Below, one piece after another: positions 29,253-36,966 of a stretch of 64,000 nucleotides of DNA (position 1 is its first letter; each line of letters starts with the position of its first letter). Made by a program: the position numbers and the translations under genes. Below the pieces are notes generated by a model. That model ran no database searches, was not told where the DNA came from, and worked only from the letters and a program-made list of their open reading frames with translations. Location of the stretch: NCBI RefSeq assembly GCF_016803135.1, contig NZ_JAEVFE010000004.1, positions 74,501 to 138,500 of the forward strand, written 5' to 3'. Source of the stretch: Altererythrobacter sp. C41. Its GTDB lineage: Bacteria; Pseudomonadota; Alphaproteobacteria; Sphingomonadales; Sphingomonadaceae.

Positions 29253-29927
29253 ATGCAGTACCTGACAGCCGACCAGCACCGGATCGTCACCGAAGCGGTT
29301 TCCGCGGCCGAAAGCGAGACCTCGGGCGAGATCGTCACCGTGCTTGCCGACCGGTCGGACGATTACAACGATATCGCCCTGCTGTGGGCGATCGCCGCGG
29401 CCTTTACGGCGATGAGCGTGGTGGCGCTGTTCCCCGACTTCTTCCTCGGCGAGGTCGACTGGCTGATGGGCGGCTGGACCCACGAATGGACCGCCGGGGA
29501 GCTGTTCGGCATGCTCACCGCGCTCGGCCTGATCAAGTTTGCCGCCGTCTGGGCGATCCAGCTCTGGCAGCCGCTCAAGTTCTGGCTCGTGCCTGGCCCG
29601 GTGAAGGACGCGCGCGTGCATGCCAAGGCCGTGAAGCTGTTCAAGGTCGGGGCCGAGCGGCGCACGCATGGACGCACGGGCGTTCTGATCTATCTCTCGA
29701 TGCGCGAGCATCGTGCGGAGATCGTCGCCGACCAGCCGATCGCCGAGAAAGTCCCGGCCGAGGTCTGGGGCGAGGCGATGGCCGACATGCTCACCGAGAT
29801 CAGACAAAGCCGCCTGGCCGAAGGCATGGCCGCCGGCGTGCGCGATGTCGGCAAGGTTCTTGCCGGTCAGTTCCCGCGCGCGGACGACGACATCAACGAG
29901 CTGCCGGACCGGCTGATCGAAGTCTGA
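29253..29927 (+). CDS. TPM-domain membrane protein (second copy)
   Basis: A 224-residue protein. The TPM domain is split around two inserted membrane helices: it begins VTEAVSAAESETSGEIVTVL, is interrupted by IALLWAIAAAFTAMSVVALF and a second helix near FGMLTALGLIKFAAVWAI, then resumes with VGAERRTHGRTGVLIYLSMR and EHRAEIVADQPIAEKV. This is the cytoplasmic-side variety usually found beside the Gly-rich TPM gene. It follows that gene by 3 nt and its stop overlaps the next start (TGATG). Confidence 0.85.
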   Translation: MQYLTADQHRIVTEAVSAAESETSGEIVTVLADRSDDYNDIALLWAIAAAFTAMSVVALFPDFFLGEVDWLMGGWTHEWTAGELFGMLTALGLIKFAAVWAIQLWQPLKFWLVPGPVKDARVHAKAVKLFKVGAERRTHGRTGVLIYLSMREHRAEIVADQPIAEKVPAEVWGEAMADMLTEIRQSRLAEGMAAGVRDVGKVLAGQFPRADDDINELPDRLIEV

Positions 29928-30466
29928 TGGCGGCCGACCAAGACGCGCCAGAGCAGATCGTCTGGCAGGGCAAGTACCTCATCACAAAGAAGCGCGGCCG
30001 GTGGGAGTACGTCGGCCGGGCGCGCGGCATTCGCGCCGCGGCGATTCTCGCGGTAGAGGACGGCCATGTTCTGCTTGTCGAGCAGTACCGCGTGCCGCTC
30101 GGCAAGGTCTGCCTCGAACTGCCTGCGGGGCTGATCGGGGACGACGAGGGCCTGGAGGGCGAGGAGGCCGAAGCGGCCGCCACCCGCGAGCTCGAGGAGG
30201 AAACCGGCTACCGCGCCGAGCGGATGGAAAGCTGCGGCGAGTTCTTCTCCTCGCCCGGCATGGTCAGCGAGAGCTTCACGCTGATGCGTGCCCGCGGACT
30301 GACCAAGGTGGGCGACGGCGGCGGCACCGACAGCGAGGACATCACCGTCCACCGCGTGCCCCTTGCCGATCTGCCGCGGTTCGTTGCCGAACGGCGCGCG
30401 CTGGGGCACGGCATCGACGTGCGCATCGCCATGCTGCTGGCGAGCGGCTTCATCGGAGAGGACTGA
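29927..30466 (+). CDS. NUDIX hydrolase, ADP-ribose pyrophosphatase type
   Basis: A 179-residue NUDIX protein. The core motif is RELEEETGY preceded by EAEAAAT; the upstream Gly is offset by two residues from the strict consensus. The N-terminal strand WEYVGRARGIRAAAILAV and the lid PAGLIGDDEG agree with ADP-ribose/ADP-sugar pyrophosphatases. The start ATG overlaps the upstream stop by 1 nt, so translation is coupled to the TPM gene. It probably cleans up ADP-ribose or related nucleotides. Confidence 0.88.
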   Translation: MAADQDAPEQIVWQGKYLITKKRGRWEYVGRARGIRAAAILAVEDGHVLLVEQYRVPLGKVCLELPAGLIGDDEGLEGEEAEAAATRELEEETGYRAERMESCGEFFSSPGMVSESFTLMRARGLTKVGDGGGTDSEDITVHRVPLADLPRFVAERRALGHGIDVRIAMLLASGFIGED

Positions 30467-30467
30467 T

Positions 30468-31250
30468 ATGGCGGGCAGGTGTGCGGGCAAGCTGGCGCTG
30501 GTGACGGGCGCGGCGCAGGGCCTCGGCGCGGCGCACGCGCGGCGGCTGGCGGAAGAAGGCGCGCGCGTGCTGTGCACCGATCTCAACGGCGGCGGCGCGG
30601 CAGAGACGGCCGATGCGATCAACGAAAGCTGCGGCAGCGGCACGGCCTTCGCGATCGCGCACGATGTCACCGATCCGGACGATTGGGCCGTGGCGGTCGA
30701 GGCCGCGCGCGAGCAGCTCGGCGGGCTCAACGTGCTGGTCAACAACGCCGGGATCGGCGTCGGCGGCAATATCGAGACCTGCGATTTCGAGGACTGGAAG
30801 CGCTGCTTCGCGGTCAACGTGGATTCGATCTTCCACGGCTGCCAGAAGGCCCTGCCGCTGATGCGCGAGCATGCGCCGGGATCGATCGTCAACATCTCGA
30901 GCATCGCGGGGCTGATCGCGAGCGACACGATGCCCGCCTACAATGCGAGCAAGGCCGCGGTGTGGATGCTGACCAAGTCGATCGCGCTGCACTGCGCGAA
31001 GAACAATATGGGCATCCGCTGCAACTCCGTTCACCCGACGTTCGTCGACACGCCGATCCTGGACGGAACGGCGCGGCACCACAATCTCGACAAGGATGTG
31101 CTGCTGGAGAAGCTGGCGCGGCAGATTCCGCTGAAATTCGTCGGAGAGCCGGACGATATCGCCAACGCGGTGGTCTATCTGGCCAGCGATGAAAGCCGCT
31201 TCATGACCGGGGCGGAGCTCAAGCTCGACGGCGGTATCTCGGCGATGTGA
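30468..31250 (+). CDS. Short-chain dehydrogenase/reductase
   Basis: A 260-residue classical SDR. Cofactor motif TGAAQGLG near residue 14, NNAG in VLVNNAGIGVGG, catalytic Ser (NISSIAG) and YxxxK (PAYNASKAAV). An Asp after the second strand (VLCTDLNGGG) points to NAD rather than NADP. The close resemblance in layout to 3-alpha/3-beta-hydroxysteroid-type or cyclohexanol dehydrogenases cannot fix the substrate. It starts 1 nt after the NUDIX stop and ends the plus-strand run. Confidence 0.9.
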   Translation: MAGRCAGKLALVTGAAQGLGAAHARRLAEEGARVLCTDLNGGGAAETADAINESCGSGTAFAIAHDVTDPDDWAVAVEAAREQLGGLNVLVNNAGIGVGGNIETCDFEDWKRCFAVNVDSIFHGCQKALPLMREHAPGSIVNISSIAGLIASDTMPAYNASKAAVWMLTKSIALHCAKNNMGIRCNSVHPTFVDTPILDGTARHHNLDKDVLLEKLARQIPLKFVGEPDDIANAVVYLASDESRFMTGAELKLDGGISAM

Positions 31251-31271
31251 CGGGCCCCCGCCGGGGACCCG

Positions 31272-31487
31272 TCAATCGGCGATCAGTGCGATCGCGAGGT
31301 AGACCAGGATCAGCGATCCGAACCCGATCAGCGTGCCGGCGACGAAGCCGATGCGGACCCAGGTGGCATTGATCCCGAAGTAATCGGCGATCCCGCTGCA
31401 GACGCCGAAGAGCTTGCCATTCCGCTTGTCGAGATGGAAGCTGCGCTCCGGCGCCACGGCGGGGCGGTTGCGCTCGGGCCGGCTCAT
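31272..31487 (-). CDS. pspC: PspC-domain membrane protein
   Basis: A 71-residue protein that is essentially one PspC domain: LDKRNGKLFGVCSGIADYFG and INATWVRIGFVAGTLIGFG, then a hydrophobic end (LILVYLAIALIAD). PspC is an inner-membrane sensor of the phage-shock envelope stress response. Its ATG overlaps the stop of the 39-codon gene upstream (ATGA), so it is translationally coupled. No pspA or pspB is nearby. Confidence 0.9.
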   Translation of the reverse strand: MSRPERNRPAVAPERSFHLDKRNGKLFGVCSGIADYFGINATWVRIGFVAGTLIGFGSLILVYLAIALIAD

Positions 31488-31603
31488 ACCAGGATGCCGG
31501 CCGGGCTGGCGGGGACGATCGCGGCGGCGAAGAACACGGCCGAGACGGCGAAAGCGGAGACCGCGGCGAGGACCCGGTTGCTCATCTGATTGAACGATTG
31601 CAT
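31484..31603 (-). CDS. 39-residue membrane peptide, coupled to pspC
   Basis: A short frame encodes MQSFNQMSNRVLAAVSAFAV and then a hydrophobic stretch ending in PASPAGILV. It has one probable membrane helix. GGAAGGGAAGAG precedes the ATG by a proper distance, the stop overlaps the pspC start, and a sigma-54-like promoter lies upstream. Together these argue that it is a real gene. It occupies the place of pspB in other psp operons but does not resemble PspB, which has a leucine-zipper-like helix after its membrane segment. Confidence 0.75.
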   Translation of the reverse strand: MQSFNQMSNRVLAAVSAFAVSAVFFAAAIVPASPAGILV

Positions 31604-31661
31604 CGAAACTCTTCCCTTCCTTGTGTCGTTCGAGGGCCAATCCCGCGAACATCCCATGCTT

Positions 31662-31677
31662 TGCACGTCGCGTGCCA
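31662..31677 (-). promoter_or_regulatory. Sigma-54-type (GG-N10-GC) promoter of the pspC operon
   Basis: On the minus strand TGGCAC (31677-31672) is followed after 5 bp by GTGCA (31666-31662). The invariant GG and GC are exactly 10 bp apart. Only one base of the TTGC element differs. It lies about 60 bp upstream of the 39-codon gene. In E. coli the psp operon is sigma-54 dependent and driven by PspF, which fits the gene downstream. Confidence 0.7.
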
Positions 31678-31685
31678 ATTTACGA

Positions 31686-31707
31686 AAATGGCAGAATTCC
31701 GCCATTT
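31686..31707. promoter_or_regulatory. 22-bp near-perfect palindrome upstream of the psp promoter
   Basis: AAATGGC and GCCATTT flank a GAATTC core; only one base pair of the 22 bp breaks the symmetry. It lies 9 bp upstream of the -24 element of the sigma-54-like promoter and is AT-rich in a GC-rich genome. It is a good candidate for an activator or repressor site in the region shared with recF. A second inverted repeat (TATCGG-N6-CCGATA, 31776-31793) lies closer to recF. Confidence 0.6.
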
Positions 31708-31830
31708 CCCGAACCTGCATAGAAAGTTCACCGGTCGTTCATCGCCGAGGGTTGGGAAATTTCACCATATGTCGGTATCGGGAGAATCCGATAGTCTTGG
31801 CAAGGCGGCCCGGCTATCGCCCGCGCTCCG

Positions 31831-32916
31831 ATGGCGCTCGACCTGATCACCCTCTCCGACTTCCGCAACCACGTGCGCAGCGAGCTGTCGGGGACCGCGC
31901 ATTTCAACCTGCTCACCGGGGAGAACGGTGCCGGCAAGACCAATGTGCTCGAGGCGCTCTCGCTCCTCGCGCCGGGCCGCGGCTTGCGCCGTGCGCCGCT
32001 TGCCGAGATGGCACGCGGCGGCGGCGCGGGCGGCTTCGCGATCGGTGCCTCGCTCGCGGCTGACGGCGGCGAGCCGGTGCGGCTTGGCACCTTTGCCCGT
32101 CCTGACCGCCCGAACCGGCGGCTGGTGCAAGTCAACGGCGCGGAGGCGAGCGCGGCCAGTCTCGGCGAATGGCTGGCGGTGAGCTGGCTCACCCCGGCTA
32201 TGGACCGCCTCTTCACCGACAGCGCGGGCGGGCGGCGACGCTTCGTCGACCGCATGGCGTTCGCACTCGATCCATCGCATGCTCGGCATGCGACCCGCTA
32301 CGAGGCCGCCCTGCGCGAGCGCAACCGCCTGCTGTCGGACGACACGCCGCCGGATCCGGTCTGGCTCGACGGGGTCGAGCGTCATCTCGCCGAACACGGC
32401 AGCGCGCTGGCTCATGGCCGTGCGCGGACGATCGCCGCAGTCGCCGAGGCACTGGCCGAGCTACCCGAGGAACCGTTCGCACGTCCCGCGCTCGCCTATA
32501 CGGCGGGTGGCCCGCTCGATCAGGCAAACCTCGCCGTCGCCCTACGCGAAAGCCGCCGCCGCGACCGCCAGGCCGCGCGCACGCTCACCGGTCCGCATCG
32601 CGACGATCTCGACGTCACCATGGCGGGTAAGGGCGCGCCCGCTGCGATCTGCTCGACCGGCGAGCAGAAGGCGATGCTGATCGCGATCACCCTCGCGCAC
32701 GCCGAACTGGCGGCCAAAGGGCGGCCCGGCGTACTGCTCCTCGATGAAGTCGCCGCGCACCTCGACCCTCTGCGGCGCGAGGCGCTGTTCACCCGCCTGC
32801 GGACAGGGGGCGCACAAGCGTGGCTGACAGGCACCGAGCGCGCACCTTTCGCGGGCATCCAGGGGGAAGCAGCGATGTGGGAGGTTTCCGCCGGAGCGGT
32901 CACCTGCGCTACCTGA
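31831..32916 (+). CDS. recF: DNA replication/repair protein RecF
   Basis: A 361-residue SMC-like ATPase. It begins LDLITLSDFRNHVRSEL, with Walker A GENGAGKTN, the signature region STGEQKAMLI and Walker B GVLLLDEVAAHLD. It loads RecA at gaps through RecOR. The usual dnaA-dnaN-recF-gyrB cluster is absent, as is common in alphaproteobacteria. It is divergent from the pspC operon with a 227-bp shared spacer. Confidence 0.94.
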   Translation: MALDLITLSDFRNHVRSELSGTAHFNLLTGENGAGKTNVLEALSLLAPGRGLRRAPLAEMARGGGAGGFAIGASLAADGGEPVRLGTFARPDRPNRRLVQVNGAEASAASLGEWLAVSWLTPAMDRLFTDSAGGRRRFVDRMAFALDPSHARHATRYEAALRERNRLLSDDTPPDPVWLDGVERHLAEHGSALAHGRARTIAAVAEALAELPEEPFARPALAYTAGGPLDQANLAVALRESRRRDRQAARTLTGPHRDDLDVTMAGKGAPAAICSTGEQKAMLIAITLAHAELAAKGRPGVLLLDEVAAHLDPLRREALFTRLRTGGAQAWLTGTERAPFAGIQGEAAMWEVSAGAVTCAT

Positions 32917-32962
32917 GCCGGAGCATCGATCGCTCGGTCATTCCGGCTTTCGCCGGCTGACT

Positions 32963-33217
32963 TCAGGACTTGGGAGCGTTGGCGGCGGAAGCGGTTTCCG
33001 CGCGTTCCCGTTCATAGCGCAGCGCGTCGAGGATCTTCGCGCCGGCGAGGAACACTGCGCCGGTGCAAGCAAGGAAGAGGAGCTTGCCGCCCCAACCGGG
33101 GAACTGCTCGAGGTAGGCGGATCCGCGCGCCGTGGCACCGAGGGCGAGTGCATAGATAATCAGAAAGGCTTCGGCCCGCGTCTTGATGACGAATAGCCGG
33201 CCGACCTTCCTGAACAT
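32963..33217 (-). CDS. Small membrane protein of unknown function
   Basis: An 84-residue protein with two predicted membrane helices (AFLIIYALALGATARGSAYL and LLFLACTGAVFLAGAKIL) and a charged C-terminus (ERERAETASAANAPKS). AAAGGATGTGA stands before the ATG. No family recognised; similar small two-helix proteins are frequent in Erythrobacteraceae. It lies between the recF stop and astB, in its own small unit. Confidence 0.7.
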   Translation of the reverse strand: MFRKVGRLFVIKTRAEAFLIIYALALGATARGSAYLEQFPGWGGKLLFLACTGAVFLAGAKILDALRYERERAETASAANAPKS

Positions 33218-33313
33218 TCACATCCTTTCGTTTGCCGCGGGCAGCGTTCGGCGCCCCCACCACGGCTAACAGGCTTGCGAGAGTAGGAGTTCCCCGGGGG
33301 CGGTCCAAGCGCC

Positions 33314-34561
33314 CTAGATGTCCGATAATCCGAGTGTTTCAAGAAGGGACGCCCGCGCCGCGCGTACGTCGCGGGCCAGCGCGACGTTGCCGAGATCGGC
33401 CGGATCGATCTGCTCGGGCCAGGTGGCAGCGATCACCTGTTCGATCCGCTCCGCCTTGGCCTCGTCGAGCAGGAAGCGAGGATCGACCGTTGCAGGGTCG
33501 GCGACCACCCGCAGGCGCAGGCAGGCGGGGCCGCCGCCGTTGGCCATCGACTGGCGCACGTCGACCGGAATGACCTGCCGGATCGGACCGTTGCTCGCCA
33601 GCATCGCCTCGCACCAGCTCCACACGGCCGCGCTTTCGCGACATTCCTCCGGCACGACCAGCGCCATCTCGCCCGTAGGCAGTGTGAGAAGCTGCGCGTT
33701 GAACAGGTAGGTGCGGATGGCTTCTTCGAGGCTGACCGCGCCTGCCGGCACTTCGACCACTTCGAGCGCGGGGAACTTCGCGCGGATCGCCTCGCAGGCG
33801 CCGGCCTGGTCGGCGAAGGCCTGTTCGTGCGTGAACAGCACCCGCTCGTTCGCGACGGCGACCACGTCGTTGTGAAACGCGCCCGCTTCGATCGCCGCCG
33901 GGTTCTGCTCGATGAATACGGCGCGCTGGTGGTCGAGCCCGTGGAGACGCGCCACCGCACGGCTCGCCTGCTCGTGCTGACGTGCGGGGAATTTGCCGCC
34001 GGGGCGACCGTAGACGAACACCTCCACGCCCGGCGCGTCGTGCCCGTCGCAGAACCGCATGTGATTGGCCGCGCCCTCGTCACCGAAGCTGGGCGGGATG
34101 GCGTCGTGCACCGCGAAATGCGCCGCGTCGACAAAGGCGACGTCGAGCTGGCGCTTCGTGTCCGGCCATTCCTGCCCGCGGTGCAGCATGGTCGAGAGGT
34201 TGGCGGGTGTCAGATGGCAGCGCCCGTCCGCCGTGTCGGGCGCGGGGCTGACGGTCGCGGCGTTGGCGGTCCACATCGAACTGGCCGACCAAGCCGCGGC
34301 GAGCAGCGCACGGTCCGCAGTCTCGTCTACCGCGAGACGCGCCAACAAGCCCTCGTTCGGGCGGGGCAAGGGAAGGAGGAAGCCTTGCGCCAGCCCGCGC
34401 GCCATGTTGCCGCGCATCTTCGCCAGCCCCTGCAGCGCCGCGGCGCGCGGGTACGAGGAGTTACCTCGGTGACTTGCGCTGGCGATATTGCCCAGGCTGA
34501 GGCCGGCGTAGTTGTGGCTCGGGCCGACGATGCCGTCGAAGTTGATCTCGACGAGGGTCAT
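33314..34561 (-). CDS. astB: N-succinylarginine dihydrolase
   Basis: A 415-residue enzyme, step 2 of the arginine succinyltransferase (AST) pathway: succinylarginine to succinylornithine with release of two ammonia and CO2. The start VEINFDGIVGPSHNYAGLSL and the His of EAGAFHNDVVAV are diagnostic, and the catalytic Cys is Cys347 in MANGGGPACLRLRV. Length is that of the family (about 445, a little short). It follows astA by 43 bp on the same strand. Confidence 0.95.
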   Translation of the reverse strand: MTLVEINFDGIVGPSHNYAGLSLGNIASASHRGNSSYPRAAALQGLAKMRGNMARGLAQGFLLPLPRPNEGLLARLAVDETADRALLAAAWSASSMWTANAATVSPAPDTADGRCHLTPANLSTMLHRGQEWPDTKRQLDVAFVDAAHFAVHDAIPPSFGDEGAANHMRFCDGHDAPGVEVFVYGRPGGKFPARQHEQASRAVARLHGLDHQRAVFIEQNPAAIEAGAFHNDVVAVANERVLFTHEQAFADQAGACEAIRAKFPALEVVEVPAGAVSLEEAIRTYLFNAQLLTLPTGEMALVVPEECRESAAVWSWCEAMLASNGPIRQVIPVDVRQSMANGGGPACLRLRVVADPATVDPRFLLDEAKAERIEQVIAATWPEQIDPADLGNVALARDVRAARASLLETLGLSDI

Positions 34562-34604
34562 GAGATGATCTTCAGTGCAGGGTGCGGGCGTATGGAGCGA
34601 GGCA

Positions 34605-35621
34605 TCACCGCGCTACGCTCCATACCTCGTCATCCGGGCCGACGCGGAGCGCCTTGGCGGCTGTCTCGTCGATCGCCAGCGTCCCCTCGGGCGTGACCTC
34701 GCGCATGCCGTAGGCGGAGCGGAAGCCGCCCAGCGCGCCGGTGGCGATGATCGCGCGCTCACCGTATTCGAGATCGCACCGCTCCACCCGATGCCGCTGC
34801 GCCTCGGCGACGCTCTTTACCCGATCGGTCCTGGCGGTCATCGTCGGGCCGCCGTCGAAGATGTCGACGTAACCTTCGCAGGCGAAGCCTTCGTTCTCCA
34901 GCATCTTCATCGCGGCCCGGCCCGAGGGATGCGGCAGGCCGATCACGCTGCGCGCGTCGTCGTCGAGCATGGCGACGTAGACCGGGTGCTTGGGCATCAG
35001 GTCGGCGATGAACTGGTTGCCGTTGATCGCGTTGAAATAGTCGGCTTCCTGGAAGCTCATTCCGAAGAAGCGACCGGCAACTCCGTCCCAGAAGGGCGAG
35101 CCGCCGCGCTCGTCGATGATCCCGCGCAGCTCAGCCAGGACGCGGTCTGCGAAGCGCCGGCGGTGCATGGCGATGAACAGATAGCGGCTGCGCGCAAGCA
35201 GCAGGCCGAGCCCGCCGGCGCGCTCGCCCGGATGGAGGAACAGGCCGCCGACTTCGCTGCATCCCTCGAGGTCCGTCACGAGGCTCAGCAGCTCGGCGCG
35301 CACGGTGCGGTTGAGCTCCTGCGAGTGCTGCGTCAGCGTCGTCAGGCGGTAGGAATAGAACGGCCACTGCTGGCCGACCTGGGTGAAGAGCTGGCAGGTG
35401 CCGCGCACCTCGCCGGTCGCGGTGTTTTCGAGCACGAGCACGAACTGATCGTCGCCGAGCGCGTCGTCGGTGCGCGCGAAGGCCGTGGCCGCGCGGTTCA
35501 ACTTGGCGGAGAGCGCGTCGCGATCGGGCGGAAGGTTGGTGAACCCGCCGCCGGTGAGCTTTGCCATTTCGTAGATCGGTTCGAGGTCGTCGGTGCGCGC
35601 GGCGCGCAGGGCGAAGGTCAA
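34605..35621 (-). CDS. astA: Arginine N-succinyltransferase
   Basis: A 338-residue acyltransferase of the GNAT fold, step 1 of AST catabolism. It opens [20 protein letters not shown] and contains LTGGGFTNLPPDRDAL, SEVGGLFLHPGERAGGLG and FWDGVAGRFFGMSFQEADYF, all typical of AstA. The start is a TTG at 35621 that overlaps the upstream stop as TTGA; GGAG lies 7 nt before it. Length then fits the family (about 340). Translation is coupled to the upstream M20 gene. Confidence 0.93.
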   Translation of the reverse strand: MTFALRAARTDDLEPIYEMAKLTGGGFTNLPPDRDALSAKLNRAATAFARTDDALGDDQFVLVLENTATGEVRGTCQLFTQVGQQWPFYSYRLTTLTQHSQELNRTVRAELLSLVTDLEGCSEVGGLFLHPGERAGGLGLLLARSRYLFIAMHRRRFADRVLAELRGIIDERGGSPFWDGVAGRFFGMSFQEADYFNAINGNQFIADLMPKHPVYVAMLDDDARSVIGLPHPSGRAAMKMLENEGFACEGYVDIFDGGPTMTARTDRVKSVAEAQRHRVERCDLEYGERAIIATGALGGFRSAYGMREVTPEGTLAIDETAAKALRVGPDDEVWSVAR

Positions 35622-36826
35622 ATGGCGTCTCCGTTGGCGAGATGGCGCAGCACGAGCGCGCTGAGCGCGGCGCGCTCGGCGAGCGAGGGTACGATAAGGA
35701 ATTCGTCGGGCGAATGGATCGCGCCGCCGCGCACGCCCATGGTATCGACCACCGGCACGCCGGTAGCGGCGATGTTGTTGCCGTCGCACACCCCGCCGGT
35801 CGATTTCCAGCCGATTTCCTGCCCGAGCAGGGCGCCGCAGTCGCGCACGAGGTCGAACAGCTTCTGCGCCCGGCGGTCGACCGGCTTGGGCGGTCGGGTA
35901 ATGCCGCCGTGGCGGTGGATGACGACTTCATGTGCCTGCTGGACCTCGCCGATCAGCGCGGCGAGGCCGTTTTCGAATGTCTGCGCAGCATCGGGGCTCT
36001 TCGGGCGGATATTGAACCGCAGCACGGCATGATCGGGCACGACATTGTTGGCCGATCCGCCTTCGATCTTCGCCGGATTGACCGGGCATTCGGCCGTCTG
36101 GAGCCGCTTGAGGCCCAGCACCAGCGCCGCCGCCGCCACGATCGCGTTGCGCCCGTCTTCCGGATTGCGCCCGGCATGGGCGGAACGACCGGTGACAGTG
36201 AGCGAGTAGTTGCCGCTGCCGCCGCGTGCATGGGCCAGCGTGCCGTCGGGCAGGGCTGAGGGCTCGTAAGTCAGCGCCGCATACTTGCCGCGGGCAAGCC
36301 CCTCGATCAGCGGCGCGGAGGCGAGGGAGCCGGTCTCCTCGTCCGAATTGATCATCACGTCGTAGCCGAGCTTCGCCGCATCCGGGCTCGCCTCGAAGGC
36401 CTTGAGCGCGTGGAGGATCACTGCGATCCCGCCCTTCATGTCGGCGAGGCCGGGGCCGTTGAGAGTCTCGTCGTCGATCCAGCGCTGCTGCTGGAACGGG
36501 TGGTCTGCGGGGAAGACGGTGTCCATGTGCCCGGTCAGCAGAAGCCGCCGCTCGGCCTCGGGGCGAACGCGAAGAACGAGGTGCTGCCCGAACAGTCGCT
36601 CGACCTCGCGCCCGTCGGCGGCGATGGCGGTGACGGGGGCGGGGTCGACCAGCGCGATCTCTCCCGGCAGCGCGGAGAACGCCTCCGCCAGCGCATCGGC
36701 CTGCCGTGCCAGCCCATCGAGATTGTCGGTGCCGGTGTTGATCGCGCTCCAGGCCTGCACCTGTTCCAGCATCGCCTGCTGGTCGATCGCCTCGAGAATG
36801 GCTGTGCTGTCGATATCCGGTTTCAT
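35618..36826 (-). CDS. M20-family metallohydrolase, possible succinylglutamate desuccinylase substitute
   Basis: A 402-residue zinc hydrolase of the ArgE/DapE/CPG2 superfamily. Metal and catalytic motifs: GHMDTVF (His ligand, Asp), [10 protein letters not shown] (bridging Asp), NSDEETGS (catalytic Glu and Glu ligand), YEPS and the last His in [11 protein letters not shown] dimerisation domain lies in the middle ([18 protein letters not shown]). It is first in a coupled unit with astA and astB and no astE is seen, so it may remove succinate from succinylglutamate. Start ATG at 36826 is the first that leaves a normal N-terminus. Confidence 0.88.
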   Translation of the reverse strand: MKPDIDSTAILEAIDQQAMLEQVQAWSAINTGTDNLDGLARQADALAEAFSALPGEIALVDPAPVTAIAADGREVERLFGQHLVLRVRPEAERRLLLTGHMDTVFPADHPFQQQRWIDDETLNGPGLADMKGGIAVILHALKAFEASPDAAKLGYDVMINSDEETGSLASAPLIEGLARGKYAALTYEPSALPDGTLAHARGGSGNYSLTVTGRSAHAGRNPEDGRNAIVAAAALVLGLKRLQTAECPVNPAKIEGGSANNVVPDHAVLRFNIRPKSPDAAQTFENGLAALIGEVQQAHEVVIHRHGGITRPPKPVDRRAQKLFDLVRDCGALLGQEIGWKSTGGVCDGNNIAATGVPVVDTMGVRGGAIHSPDEFLIVPSLAERAALSALVLRHLANGDAI

Positions 36827-36966
36827 CCGCAACCGGCTGTAGCGGGGCTTTCGGCCCGGCGAAACCCTCCCTCCTCTCCGGCTTGCAATCGATCCCGGGC
36901 TTGGCCATAGCCGCATTCGTCCTCCTCCCCGGGACGATGCTCGAATTGCACGCGCTTGGAGGACGA

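Noticed and set aside
30363-30504. Fusion of NUDIX and SDR genes through an alternative frame
   Set aside because: The true frames are separate, with a stop and a start 1 nt apart.
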